From RGUW01 sp040399325 (GTDB lineage: Bacteria; Cyanobacteriota; Cyanobacteriia; PCC-6307; Cyanobiaceae), in contig JBBASJ010000033.1 of NCBI GenBank assembly GCA_040399325.1, positions 1 to 25,239 on the forward strand: 25,239 nt of DNA, written 5' to 3'. This document shows, one piece after another, positions 1-7,700 of this stretch (position 1 is its first letter; the number at the start of each line of letters is the position of its first letter). A program made the translations under genes and the position numbers. Below the pieces are notes generated by a model, which worked only from the letters and a program-made list of their open reading frames with translations, had not been told where the DNA came from and did not search any database.

Positions 1-15
1 CCTGCCTGCCCAGCC

Positions 16-435
16 ATGGATGCCGCGACCCTGCGCGCCCTGTTCACCAAGCCCTACGGCGCGCCGGCCCCCAGTGACGACCGGTGGCGTGCCGCCTATG
101 CCGCTGATGTGCACTTTCAGGACCCCACGCAGGAGCACCAGGGCATCGAGGCCTATCTGAAGGCCCAGGACGCTCTGCTTCAACGTTGCGATGACGTGTT
201 TCTCACCCCCGATGCCATTGCCATCGAGGGCGAGTGTGCCTTTGTGGAGTGGACGATGGGTCTCCGGATCAAGGGGATTGAATTCATCTATCCGGGTGCC
301 ACCCGGCTGCGCTTCAACGCGCAGGGCCTGATCGTCGATCACCGCGACTATTTCGATTTCGTGGGCCCCACCTTTGGCCCGGTGCCGCTGCTGGGGGGCT
401 TTGTGCGCTGGCTCTATGGCCGGTTCGTGGGCTGA
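16..435 (+). CDS. SnoaL-like / NTF2-fold family protein
   Basis: This 139-residue protein looks like a small single-domain cone-shaped alpha+beta barrel of the SnoaL/NTF2 type. Visible hallmarks are an N-terminal helix, a 'YAADVHFQDPTQ' segment (about residues 28-39) where such proteins describe a damaged or hydrated pocket, and beta-strand pairs such as 'AFVEWTMGLRI' and 'RLRFNAQGLIVDHRDYFDF'. Known members are isomerases, cyclases or carriers of small hydrophobic molecules; no substrate can be read from the sequence. The ATG follows the sequence edge by only 15 bases, so a longer N-terminus cannot be excluded. The next genes (small membrane ORF, P450, SDR, GH57) run toward it on the other strand. 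The SDR and P450 nearby make a role in small-molecule metabolism conceivable, but that is inference. Confidence 0.75.
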   Translation: MDAATLRALFTKPYGAPAPSDDRWRAAYAADVHFQDPTQEHQGIEAYLKAQDALLQRCDDVFLTPDAIAIEGECAFVEWTMGLRIKGIEFIYPGATRLRFNAQGLIVDHRDYFDFVGPTFGPVPLLGGFVRWLYGRFVG

Positions 436-449
436 CCTGTGCCCGGACC

Positions 450-593
450 TCAGGGCAACGTGAAGCCCGACTGCAGGTGCTTGAGGTCGAGCATCACCCA
501 GGTGAGCCAGACCAGCAGGGCCACCACGCCGCTGACCGCAGCGAAACGTCCCAGGCTGCGCACCACTTCGCTGGCAAAGCTGACCTGTTTCAC
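450..593 (-). CDS. small one-helix membrane protein, unrecognised
   Basis: A 47-codon frame beginning at a GTG reads 'VKQVSFASEVVRSLGRF', then one hydrophobic helix 'AAVSGVVALLVWLTWVML' (about residues 18-35), then a short polar tail 'DLKHLQSGFTLP'. The basic flank before the helix and the clean hydrophobic stretch look like a real single-pass protein rather than chance. It lies 19 bases downstream of the P450 stop on the same strand, so it is probably the last gene of that run. The frame stays open upstream through 'TIDQDDCSSSTP' without an ATG, GTG or TTG, so the GTG is the only usual start; no clear ribosome site precedes it. I do not recognise a family. Confidence 0.5.
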   Translation of the reverse strand: MKQVSFASEVVRSLGRFAAVSGVVALLVWLTWVMLDLKHLQSGFTLP

Positions 594-612
594 CGGGGTG
601 CTGCTGCTGCAG

Positions 613-1953
613 TCATCTTGATCGATGGTCGGCCATCACAAGCAGCCCGTCGCGGGGGCTGGGGCTTGGGATCAGCTGCAGGCTCAGATCCTGATCGGGT
701 ACCAGGCTGAACCTGACACGCTGCAGCAGCCCAACCGCCATCAGGCGGATCTCCAGCTCGGCAAGGGCCTTGCCCAGGCAGACCCGCTCACCCCCACCAA
801 AGGGCAACAGCGTCAGGCCGGTGTCGGCTTCCAGGTGCCGCTGCGGCCTGAACTGCTCCAGATCGTCGCCTTGGAGCTGCCCCGAATCGCTCGCGCGGTA
901 GCGGTTCGAGGCCGCCAGTGCGACCTGCACCACACAGCCGGCAGGCACCTCCCTGCCCTCGAGCACAAGCGGCCTGGTGGTGCGGCGAAAGAAACCACCC
1001 ACCGGCGGGTTGAGACGCATCACCTCCTGCACCACGGCGTTCAGCCGGGGCGCCATCGCCGCGTCATAGGCACTGGCTGCCTGCTCAGCCGTTGGCGGCC
1101 AGCTGAGCCCATCCAGCTCGCCCTGCAACCACGGCAGCAGCGCCGGGTCCTGCAACACAGCCAGCAGCAGGCAACTCAGGGAGGAAGCCGTGGTTTCGTA
1201 ACCGGCAAACAGCAACAGCAGCAACTGCTCCACCAGGTCGTCGTCGGTCAGGGGAAGACCGGCTTCATCGAGCCCGCCGCTGAGCAGATCGAGCCCGCCG
1301 CTCAGCGGCAGGCTGGCCTCGGTACGCCGGCGCGCCTGGGCGAGCACCTGCTGCAACTGCCCCAGCAACCGGTTGCGGGCCGCCAGTGCTCTGGCAAAGG
1401 GGGATCCGGGGATCGCCAGCGGCAGCGAAAACAGGGCCTGCGTCCAGATTTCAAAGTCGACAAACAGGGCGTCGCGCGATTCGGCATCGAGGCCCAGCAC
1501 CACGGTGGCGATCACTGCAAAGGCAAAGCGCCGCATGCGCTCCACCAGGGGAACCGGCGCCGTGGTGCCCACCAGTTGGCTGCCCAGCTCGTCGACCAAC
1601 GCCACGATCCCGGGGCTGTAGCGGCGCAGTGCCGCAGCCGAAAACAGTTGACCCACCACCCGCCGTCGCGCCTTGTGCCCGGCACCGTTGCGGTTGGCCA
1701 GGGAGCGGCTCCCCAGCAACTGCCGCACGCTTTCGGGCCACCAGCCCTCGGTGGCATCGGGCTGGGCGAGCAGATCGCCGATGGCAACGCCACCACGCAC
1801 AAACACCATCGACTGGCCCAGCAGCCTGGTTTGGTAGACGTTGCCCAGCTGTTCAAACCGTTGTTGGGCAAAGTTGGCATCTCGCAGGAAGGCGAGCGCC
1901 TCCAGCACCCCCGTGACGGCTCCGGTACCGGGTAGCGGACGACCCTTCACCAC
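613..1953 (-). CDS. cytochrome P450, CYP120-like
   Basis: A full-length (446 aa) P450 monooxygenase. The I-helix oxygen-activation motif AGYETT is at residues 250-255, the K-helix ExxR motif (EVMR) at 310-313, and the haem-binding loop PFGGGERVCLG at 384-394 with Cys392 as the iron ligand. The N-terminus lacks a membrane anchor, and the opening (LPGTGAVTGVLEALAFLRDANFA...RLLGQSMVFVRG) resembles cyanobacterial CYP120, whose Synechocystis member hydroxylates retinoic acid. Substrate assignment to retinoids or apocarotenoids is inference. The start is a GTG; two GTG codons are adjacent (1953 and 1950), and the second gives a GTGA 4-base overlap with the stop of the upstream SDR gene, which implies translational coupling. 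A 21-base direct repeat at 1270-1311 encodes a duplicated SGGLD segment before the I-helix. Confidence 0.93.
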   Translation of the reverse strand: MVKGRPLPGTGAVTGVLEALAFLRDANFAQQRFEQLGNVYQTRLLGQSMVFVRGGVAIGDLLAQPDATEGWWPESVRQLLGSRSLANRNGAGHKARRRVVGQLFSAAALRRYSPGIVALVDELGSQLVGTTAPVPLVERMRRFAFAVIATVVLGLDAESRDALFVDFEIWTQALFSLPLAIPGSPFARALAARNRLLGQLQQVLAQARRRTEASLPLSGGLDLLSGGLDEAGLPLTDDDLVEQLLLLLFAGYETTASSLSCLLLAVLQDPALLPWLQGELDGLSWPPTAEQAASAYDAAMAPRLNAVVQEVMRLNPPVGGFFRRTTRPLVLEGREVPAGCVVQVALAASNRYRASDSGQLQGDDLEQFRPQRHLEADTGLTLLPFGGGERVCLGKALAELEIRLMAVGLLQRVRFSLVPDQDLSLQLIPSPSPRDGLLVMADHRSR

Positions 1954-2606
1954 GGCAGCAGTTCGCCGTTGGCATGCCAGAAGCTGCCGCTGCTGGCCAG
2001 GGTCAGGGCGTCGATGCGGGCCAGCAGCCCCCGGGCGGCCTCGGCGGGTGGAATCCCTGAGAAGCCGACCATGCGTGTGGCCACCATGCCGGGGTGCAAG
2101 ATCGCCACGGCGATGCCGCGGGGGCGCAGGTCGATCGCCAAGGAGCGGCCCGCCATGTTGAGGGCTGTTTTCGACATTCGGTAGCCGTAGTAGCCGCCGG
2201 AGCCGTTGTCGTCGATCGAACCCATGCGGCTGGTGATCAGGGCAAGCTTCGATCCGCTGCTCAGGTTGGCCAGCAGGGCGCGGCTCAGCAGCAGGGGGGC
2301 CAGGGCATTGACCTCGAACTGGCGCCGCACCGCCTCGGCGTTCAGCTGCGCGAGGTCGTCAGCTTCGAGAATGCCGGCGTTGAGGATCGCCCCGTCCAGG
2401 GGGAGCCCATCAAGCCGTTGCGCCAGAGCACCGATGCAGGCCTCATCGCTGAGCTCCACGCCGCTTTCGACCCTCACGCCCAGGGCATCGAGTTCGGCTG
2501 AAGCGCTGCGGCACACGGCGATCACGCTGTCGCCGCGGGCAGCCAGCTGACGGCACAGTTCCAGCCCGATGCCGCGGTTGCAGCCGGTCACCAGCCAGGA
2601 GGCCAT
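1947..2606 (-). CDS. short-chain dehydrogenase/reductase (SDR)
   Basis: A 219-residue classical SDR. The dinucleotide-binding motif TGCNRGIG is at residues 7-14, the NAG motif at 76-78, and the catalytic Ser126, Tyr142 and Lys146 (YGYRMSK) are all present, followed by the usual HPGMVATRM substrate-loop entry. The family oxidises or reduces alcohols and ketones with NAD(P)H; it resembles the cyanobacterial sniffer-like/C-factor-like SDRs, but the substrate is unknown. It starts at an ATG, 29 bases after the GH57 stop, and ends overlapping the P450 start, so the SDR and P450 are very likely co-expressed and may act on one small molecule in sequence. Confidence 0.9.
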   Translation of the reverse strand: MASWLVTGCNRGIGLELCRQLAARGDSVIAVCRSASAELDALGVRVESGVELSDEACIGALAQRLDGLPLDGAILNAGILEADDLAQLNAEAVRRQFEVNALAPLLLSRALLANLSSGSKLALITSRMGSIDDNGSGGYYGYRMSKTALNMAGRSLAIDLRPRGIAVAILHPGMVATRMVGFSGIPPAEAARGLLARIDALTLASSGSFWHANGELLPW

Positions 2607-2635
2607 GGGTTCAAGGGATCGCTCGGTTGCTCAAG

Positions 2636-4120
2636 CTAGAACCTGTCCTGTGCCGGTTCGTGCAGCAGTGCCATGCCACGCCGGTGGATTTCGCGGGCAT
2701 AGTCGGTCCAGGTGCCTTGGCCCCAGTACCGAAAGCAGCTGGTCTCGAGCAGCAGCAGCTGCAACAGGGCCTCCTGATATCGCTCTGACTGGGTGACAGC
2801 CGGATCGAGCGCCACCTGGGGATCAAACGTCGCATGAAATTGCGCGCTCAGCTCGTTCATCGGCTCCAGCACGTTGCCGTAGCCCGAGACCCAGCTCAGG
2901 TTGTTGGTCCAGGAGGCCCCCTCCATGGCAAAACCTGATGGGCTGGCCTGCAGGGCCTCGATGGCGGCGTTGACCCGCTGGGCATCAGAGGCTTCGCCCA
3001 CCTGTTGCCACAGCCTGTGCTGCTGCACAGCCTGGATCGCCGGCCAATCAGCCTCGTTCAAGCCGGCTTCGTCGAGCAGGGCGAGGTACTCGCTGCCGTT
3101 GACAGCCACCGTGCTGCCGCCCGCGGCGGCGATACGGCGATGGGCCTGCACAAAGGCCTGGGGAAACTCGTTCATCATCACGCCGCCGTTTTCGCCGTCG
3201 GCGATCTGGGCCACCAGCGCCGGCACCGTGGTGGGGCCCAGGGGTTGCCGTCCCAATCCAAGGGCTTCGTAGCAGGGTTGCATCTGACCCACCAGCTTGG
3301 TGTCGGAACCCTGCGTCTTGATCAGGGCGGTGATGCTCACACTCTCGCCGCTGCTGTTTCGGGCCACCAGGCGATTGGGCACCAGGGTCTGCTCGCGTCC
3401 CAGGGGTGCGCCGTCAAGGGTCTCAACGCTGTGCTCCTGCACCAGCAGCCAGCGGTAACCGCAGTCGCGCAGGGCCCTTACCAGGGCAAACAGGGTGTCG
3501 GGGTGATTGGGCAGCGCCATCTCGGGGGGCGAGAAGCCCCTGACACGCTGCAGCGCGGCATCGCCAAACAGGAACGCAAAGTGGTGCTGCCAGGCCTGGA
3601 TCTGCAGCTTCAGGTCGGGAATCGGCGTCGACGGGGCCACGGCATGGCTCCAGAAGGTGCCGAGCCATTCGACGTGGGTCTGCATGGCGGGATCGCAGGC
3701 CAGATACCGCCAGGCTTCGACGATGTCCTGGCGCCCCATCTGGTCGGCACCCCAGAGCAGATTGCCCGAGACATCGAGCATGATCCGCGGCGCACAGCCC
3801 TCGCTGATCAACTGCGGCACCAGATCGGCCATGCGCCGGTAGCACTGGGCAAACGGCTCGGCATTGTGGTTGTCGCCGACGCCGGGGTGCTCGAACATCC
3901 ACTGCAGGTGGCTGATCAACGCGCCGTTGCTCCCCGCCGGAATCGTCGGCTGGTGCAGGTGCAGGGCACAGGCAAAGGCCGACTGGATCCCATCCGGGTT
4001 GGGAATGGCGCGATCGCGCACCGTCAAAGCCCCCGTCAATGGTCCCGTTCCGGCCTGCTGCATCAGGTTCAGCAGTGCGGTTTCACGACCGGCGATCGGC
4101 GGCAGATCCGAGCACCTCAC
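2636..4120 (-). CDS. glycoside hydrolase family 57 protein
   Basis: Counting from a GTG at 4120 the protein has 494 residues. It carries the GH57 N-terminal signature HLHQP (residues 54-58), the nucleophile strand GFSPPEMAL with the catalytic Glu at about 200, and the later DGENGG motif (308-313) that typically carries the acid/base region. GH57 enzymes cleave or transfer alpha-glucans in the cytoplasm (amylases, 4-alpha-glucanotransferases, branching enzymes); the exact activity is not visible. No signal peptide is seen. The open frame continues to a TTG at 4153 with another GTG at 4141, so the start is uncertain by 11 codons. It is the first gene of the minus-strand run with the SDR and P450, though a functional link to them is not obvious. 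Confidence 0.88.
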   Translation of the reverse strand: MRCSDLPPIAGRETALLNLMQQAGTGPLTGALTVRDRAIPNPDGIQSAFACALHLHQPTIPAGSNGALISHLQWMFEHPGVGDNHNAEPFAQCYRRMADLVPQLISEGCAPRIMLDVSGNLLWGADQMGRQDIVEAWRYLACDPAMQTHVEWLGTFWSHAVAPSTPIPDLKLQIQAWQHHFAFLFGDAALQRVRGFSPPEMALPNHPDTLFALVRALRDCGYRWLLVQEHSVETLDGAPLGREQTLVPNRLVARNSSGESVSITALIKTQGSDTKLVGQMQPCYEALGLGRQPLGPTTVPALVAQIADGENGGVMMNEFPQAFVQAHRRIAAAGGSTVAVNGSEYLALLDEAGLNEADWPAIQAVQQHRLWQQVGEASDAQRVNAAIEALQASPSGFAMEGASWTNNLSWVSGYGNVLEPMNELSAQFHATFDPQVALDPAVTQSERYQEALLQLLLLETSCFRYWGQGTWTDYAREIHRRGMALLHEPAQDRF

Positions 4121-4329
4121 AGCACCACCCGGGGTTTCCACCCCATCAGCCAAGGGCGTTGGTCCATCCGGTCCATGGGCGTGCAGCGTTCCTCACCGCC
4201 CTAGCAACGGTGGACGATCGCTGTCATGTGCGAGGGCCGTGCTTGCGTCTCGCACCCCTGGCAGGGAGCTCCAGTCGTGCCAGTCGAAATGGCACCACGC
4301 CGTGGCGAAGGGCTGGAACCCACGGCGTT

Positions 4330-4545
4330 CCATGGCTTGCCGCCGAGGCGGCTGTAGGTGCCGCTGTCGCATCCGCTGATGGAGGGCCAGTCGACGAATG
4401 CCACCCCTCGGCCCACCAGGATCTGGTTGACGTGCATCACCACCACCAAATCGACTGGCAACAACGACTTCAGCTGTGCCCGGGCCTGTGCCCCCCAGGG
4501 CGACGGGGTGGTTTCAGGCGCATCGATTGTGCAATCCGGTGTGTG
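4330..4545 (-). pseudogene. degraded staphylococcal-nuclease-like (SNase) gene remnant
   Basis: Read leftward, one frame contains IDAPETTPSPWGAQARAQL (from base 4527), then 'KSLLPVDLVVV', then 'VNQILVGRGVAFVDWPSIS' and 'GCDSGTYSRL'. This order matches thermonuclease-family proteins, which have an IDAPE catalytic segment, a WG.QAR helix, an 'N..LV..G.A.vY...'-type segment and a Cys-containing 'GCD...Y' stretch near the end. The N-terminal beta strands before IDAPE are absent, the middle segment that normally carries the 'DRYGR' catalytic motif is missing, and after 'YSRL' the frame turns into unrelated residues until a stop at 4201. No start codon precedes IDAPE in this frame; a stop lies about 80 bases upstream. 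I infer a non-functional relic with internal deletion. Confidence 0.65.
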
Positions 4546-4615
4546 CTCATGGGGGCGCAGTTGATCAGCCCAAGCGTCGCTAAGACAGAACTGTTCCCCT
4601 CAGGATGCCGAGCCC

Positions 4616-4933
4616 ATGCGCCGTGCAGCTTTGGCACTGCTGCTGCCGTTGATTGCTGTGGCGGCAGTCAGGGCACAGACCTACGACCCCCAGGTGACGG
4701 CTGAGCAGCAGCAGACCCTGCAGAACCTCCTCAATAACGCTTTGGTGGCGATCAGGCAGAACGATCAACCTTCGGCGTGCAATTGGCGCGCCCAGGCTCT
4801 CGATGTGCTGAACGCCAATCTTGCGGCCTTTCAGGCCCTGTACCCTGCCAACAACTGGGCCGACCTGCAGGTGTCGCTGCAGGACAGTCAGCGCAAGTGT
4901 GCTTCCCAGGGGCAGCCCATCAAGGGCGATTGA
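4616..4933 (+). CDS. small secreted protein of unknown function
   Basis: A 105-residue protein with an evident signal peptide (MRRAALALLLPLIAVAAVRAQ; likely cleavage after ARA-type residues near position 20). The mature part is helical and rich in Gln and Asn, with two cysteines ('SACNW' and 'RKCAS') that could form a disulfide in the periplasm. I do not recognise a family. It starts at an ATG just right of the nuclease relic and ends 14 bases inside the convergent TspO-like gene. Confidence 0.6.
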   Translation: MRRAALALLLPLIAVAAVRAQTYDPQVTAEQQQTLQNLLNNALVAIRQNDQPSACNWRAQALDVLNANLAAFQALYPANNWADLQVSLQDSQRKCASQGQPIKGD

Positions 4934-5384
4934 GCCGCTGCATCTGCCACGTCACCAGGGTGCCCACCGGGCTCCACAGCAGGTAGGGGATCAGCAGCAA
5001 CACGGCCGGTGTTGATGCCGGGGTGACCACCACAGCAAGGGCCACTCCCCAGAGCCAGCCTGCAAAGCCGACGATGGTGCCACTGGCCAGCCGCCGCGTT
5101 GTGCAGATCAGCCAGGTGTAGCTCTGCACCAGCACCAGTAGAGCCAGATAACCGGCCATCAGCACAAGGCTCCGGCTGGCATTCCAGGCCAGGAGTGCGG
5201 AGCCGTAGAAGCAGGTGTAGATGGCGATCCAGATCAGTGGGATCAGCCGTTCAAATGTGAGCCACTGCGGTCGTCTGAGCTGCAGAAACCAGCTGAAGCC
5301 AGCACGGCTGGGATTCAGCACCGCCCCGACCCCCACGATCACCAGCAGGATGACCAGTGCTGCGGCCATGATCGCCCGGCTCAC
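4920..5384 (-). CDS. TspO/MBR (tryptophan-rich sensory) family membrane protein
   Basis: A 154-residue membrane protein with about five hydrophobic helices. The first loop has RRPQWLTFERLIPLIWIAIYTCFYGSA, which follows the TspO pattern (P.W..P...P.W..LY...G.A.), and the last helix ends 'PYLLWSPVGTLVTWQMQRLN', like the family's 'PYLLW...A..LN' close. TspO proteins bind tetrapyrroles and take part in stress signalling or porphyrin handling. The start is a GTG at 5384 with an in-frame ATG at 5369 as the alternative. It is transcribed away from the broken methyltransferase gene across a 55-base gap. Some canonical Trp positions are replaced, so it is a divergent member. Confidence 0.75.
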   Translation of the reverse strand: MSRAIMAAALVILLVIVGVGAVLNPSRAGFSWFLQLRRPQWLTFERLIPLIWIAIYTCFYGSALLAWNASRSLVLMAGYLALLVLVQSYTWLICTTRRLASGTIVGFAGWLWGVALAVVVTPASTPAVLLLIPYLLWSPVGTLVTWQMQRLNRP

Positions 5385-5439
5385 CGTTGGCAGTCTGACG
5401 ACTCGGCAGGCTGTTGGACGACTTCAGCACTGCAGGGCC

Positions 5440-6104
5440 ATGGCTGGTCTCGATTTTGACGGTGACGACGGACGCCACTACACCGCCACCATTCGCCGTT
5501 CGATTCCCGCCTATGACGCCCTGCTCGAGATCGGCACGGCTGCCGTCGCGACTGCGGCTCCGGCTGCAACCAGCGTGCTGGTGGAGGGCCCGGCCCCGGT
5601 GAGGAGTTGCCCGCTCTGATCGCTGCCCTGCCCCAGGCCAAGTTCACCCTGCTTGAGCCCAGTGCTCAGATGGCCCAGGCCTGCATTGCGCTGCTGCAGC
5701 AACCACTCGACGCCTCAACCCAGCTTGATGACGCCCCGTTTGCCGTGGTGATCTGTCATCACGTGGTGCACCTGATGCCGCCTGATCAGCAGCGTCTGTT
5801 GTTGCAGCAGTTGGCTGCCCATGTGGCGCCTGGGGGTGTGCTGTTGCTCAGCAGCCTCAGCGAACCGACTGAGCCCATGGCGATGGAGCAGGTGTTGGCG
5901 ATCAGTCGCACCCGTCTGGCTCTGCTCGGCATGGAGGAGCAAGCCATTGAACAGTTCATGGCTGGTCTCAACACGGTTGTGTTCGGCCTCTCTGTTGAGC
6001 GCCTCGCTGCCGAGCTCACCGCTGCAGGGTTACACCCACCCCAGCTGCTGCTGCAGGCCCTTGGCAGTCATCTCTGGCTTAGTCGCGCGGATACAGCGCC
6101 GTGA
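5440..6104 (+). pseudogene. class I SAM-dependent methyltransferase with a one-base frameshift
   Basis: The 5' part from the ATG at 5440 reads MAGLDFDGDDGRHYTATIRR...IPAYDALLEIG, typical of the CmoA/YecO-like methyltransferase start, and runs into 'VLVEGPAP' where it shifts out of frame and stops at 5617-5619. The next frame resumes at base 5601 with 'EELPALIAALPQAKFTLLEPSAQMAQ' and continues with 'FAVVICHHVVHLMPP' (motif II/III) and 'HVAPGGVLLLSSL' (post II) to a stop at 6104. Restoring one base near 5599-5600 gives a continuous protein of about 221 residues with a 'GPAPGEELP' SAM-binding loop. Either the gene is inactive, a sequencing error sits in the G/C run, or the ribosome shifts there. 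It overlaps the convergent PRTase-like gene by 26 bases. Confidence 0.8.
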
Positions 6105-7074
6105 CCGGATCGGGATTATCGATGTCGTAGTCGAGAATGTCAGCCGGCAGCCCCACCTGCGATTCGCGGGGGTAGATGCTGAAATCTTCGATCCGCTTAA
6201 ACAGTGGCAAGAGCACCCGCGCCAGAGCGTTGGGGGCGCCATAGAAGAAGGCGTGATGTCCCAGCAGAAATTCGGTGGTTCCGGCATTGCCACCACTCGA
6301 CTCGTGCTGAGCCCTTAGAAAACCCAGCATCGTCTCCCGTTCCTCGACGCTGAGCGACGGATGGGCAATCACCGGGAAGTCACGTGCTGCTGCGATCAAC
6401 CCACAACGGCGCCAGTCAAGGCTGGCCAATGCGGCAATCAGATCGCTGCGCTCAGGTGCAAAGTCAACAAAGTTGAGCTGGCGCTCCTCGATCGCCATGA
6501 CCTGCTCAATGTCACGCCGTTGCAGCAGCTTCCATTTTTGTCGGGCGTCGTCATGAACAACGATCGCTGCCAGCCGCACCCGCGCATAACGCGCCAGCAG
6601 CTCTCGGTTGGCGGCATGCCGGGCCACAAAGGTGAACAGAAATTGAGATCCGGTTCCGATGTAGTCATCGAGAATCACCAGAGCGCGGCGCCTGGAACCT
6701 GCTGGTCTGGCCTCACGCAAGCCTTCGATGTTGTGAAAGCAGGTCACCGGCAGGCGGTTGGCCTTGCGGTAGACGTAGGCGATCAGGTCGCCGCTCTTGC
6801 ACACAAACGCACGGCTGAAATCAATGTCACTGAAGCGTTCAACATCAAATCCGTCTTCTTGCAGGTCGCTGCACAGTCGCTGGTGCAGCATTCGACATTC
6901 GCGAATGAGCCGCGCCCAACCATGCACCTGCATGCACGTGAGCAGCCGCAGAGCGATCATCTGCTCGGCCGGCTCAAACTGCGCCATCCAGCGACCAAGC
7001 GATGGCCTTGAGATCTCGGCCTCATTCCAGGCTTCAGCCAGTTGATCGAGCTGGCTTGGCAAACTCTCGGTCAC
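6079..7074 (-). CDS. phosphoribosyltransferase-fold protein, uncharacterised (PRTase-CE-like?)
   Basis: Counting from a GTG at 7074 the protein has 331 residues. The clearest motif is ILDDYIGTGSQ (134-144), a variant of the PRPP-binding loop of type I phosphoribosyltransferases (hydrophobics, two acids, then a T/S-rich G..G turn). An N-terminal helical part with 'GRWMAQFEPAEQMIALRLL' precedes it, and a long C-terminal part ('FVDFAPERSDL', 'TEFLLGHHAFFYGAPNALARVLLPLFKR') follows. This layout recalls the PRTase-like domain described in prokaryotic conflict systems; that match is from memory and unconfirmed. No partner nuclease or sensor lies beside it. The frame extends upstream to 7380, but that part is the shadow of the divergent flavoprotein gene. 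The GTG has no clear ribosome site. Confidence 0.6.
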   Translation of the reverse strand: MTESLPSQLDQLAEAWNEAEISRPSLGRWMAQFEPAEQMIALRLLTCMQVHGWARLIRECRMLHQRLCSDLQEDGFDVERFSDIDFSRAFVCKSGDLIAYVYRKANRLPVTCFHNIEGLREARPAGSRRRALVILDDYIGTGSQFLFTFVARHAANRELLARYARVRLAAIVVHDDARQKWKLLQRRDIEQVMAIEERQLNFVDFAPERSDLIAALASLDWRRCGLIAAARDFPVIAHPSLSVEERETMLGFLRAQHESSGGNAGTTEFLLGHHAFFYGAPNALARVLLPLFKRIEDFSIYPRESQVGLPADILDYDIDNPDPVTALYPRD

Positions 7075-7133
7075 GGCGGCAAGGGCAGTCGGATCAGGTT
7101 GCAGGCTATGGGCTGTACCGCACAGGAGACCCA

Positions 7134-7700
7134 GTGAATGAAGCCTTGCCCCCCTGGCGCCCGCTGTTGCGCGGGGCGCGCCAACGCGAGGGGCGTTCGC
7201 CTGCGGCGCGCTGGCTTCAGTTGGCCACGGTGGCTGCCGACGGCACACCGCGTGTGCGCACCCTGGTGTTTCGCGATTGGGTTGGGCCGGCCGCGTTTGA
7301 TCTGCTGACCGACGGTCGCAGCGCCAAGACTGCCGATCTACAGCATCAACCAGCCGTGGAGGTGTGTTGGCTCCTGCCACGGGCGCGCAGTCAGTTTCGC
7401 CTGCGGGGCTCGCTTGTTGTTCTGGAGGATGAACTGCAGCAGTGTGAACGCACCCGCCACTGGGCCCAGCTCAGCCCGGGTGGTCGCGCCCTCTGGGGCT
7501 GGCCCCAGCCCGGCGAGCCCTTCGATCGGGGTGCGCCCTTTGTTGCTGAACTACCCCACGACACGCCCATACCGGCTCATTTTGTGCTGCTGCGCATCGC
7601 CGTGACCCAGGTCGAGCTTCTCGAGCTGGGCGATCACCCCCATCGCCGCCGGCGCTGGCGAGCCCAAACCCAATGGTCTGAGCAGCTGCTCAACCCTTGA
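7134..7700 (+). CDS. PPOX-type FMN-dependent flavoprotein (pyridoxamine 5'-phosphate oxidase family)
   Basis: The 188-residue protein begins at GTG 7134, with a good AGGAG ribosome site at about 7123-7127. It shows the split-barrel pattern: 'WLQLATVAADGTPRVRTLVFRDW' (FMN-binding strand pair), 'LLTDGRSAKTADL', 'VEVCWLLPRARSQFRLRGSLVVL', and the C-terminal 'VTQVELLELGDHPHRRRRW' dimer strand. The form resembles the cyanobacterial/plant Alr4036/Npun_F5749 group of PPOX-type flavoproteins rather than true PdxH; the substrate is not known for that group. It is divergent from the PRTase-like gene across 59 bases and overlaps the convergent DUF1499 gene by 11 bases. Confidence 0.88.
   Translation: MNEALPPWRPLLRGARQREGRSPAARWLQLATVAADGTPRVRTLVFRDWVGPAAFDLLTDGRSAKTADLQHQPAVEVCWLLPRARSQFRLRGSLVVLEDELQQCERTRHWAQLSPGGRALWGWPQPGEPFDRGAPFVAELPHDTPIPAHFVLLRIAVTQVELLELGDHPHRRRRWRAQTQWSEQLLNP

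Noticed and set aside
1270..1311. 21-base tandem repeat within the P450 gene as a possible regulatory element
   Set aside because: It keeps the reading frame and simply duplicates an SGGLD segment in a loop, so it is ordinary coding variation.
625..1935. 436-codon plus-strand frame opposite the P450
   Set aside because: It is antisense to a P450 with all motifs intact; its product is Gln/His-rich with no domain, as expected for a GC-rich shadow frame.
3005..4204. 399-codon plus-strand frame opposite GH57
   Set aside because: Shadow of the GH57 gene, which carries family motifs on the other strand.
7075..7380. N-terminal extension of the PRTase-like protein
   Set aside because: The extra 102 residues are antisense to the flavoprotein gene and read as Arg/Pro-rich shadow sequence; the GTG at 7074 is preferred.
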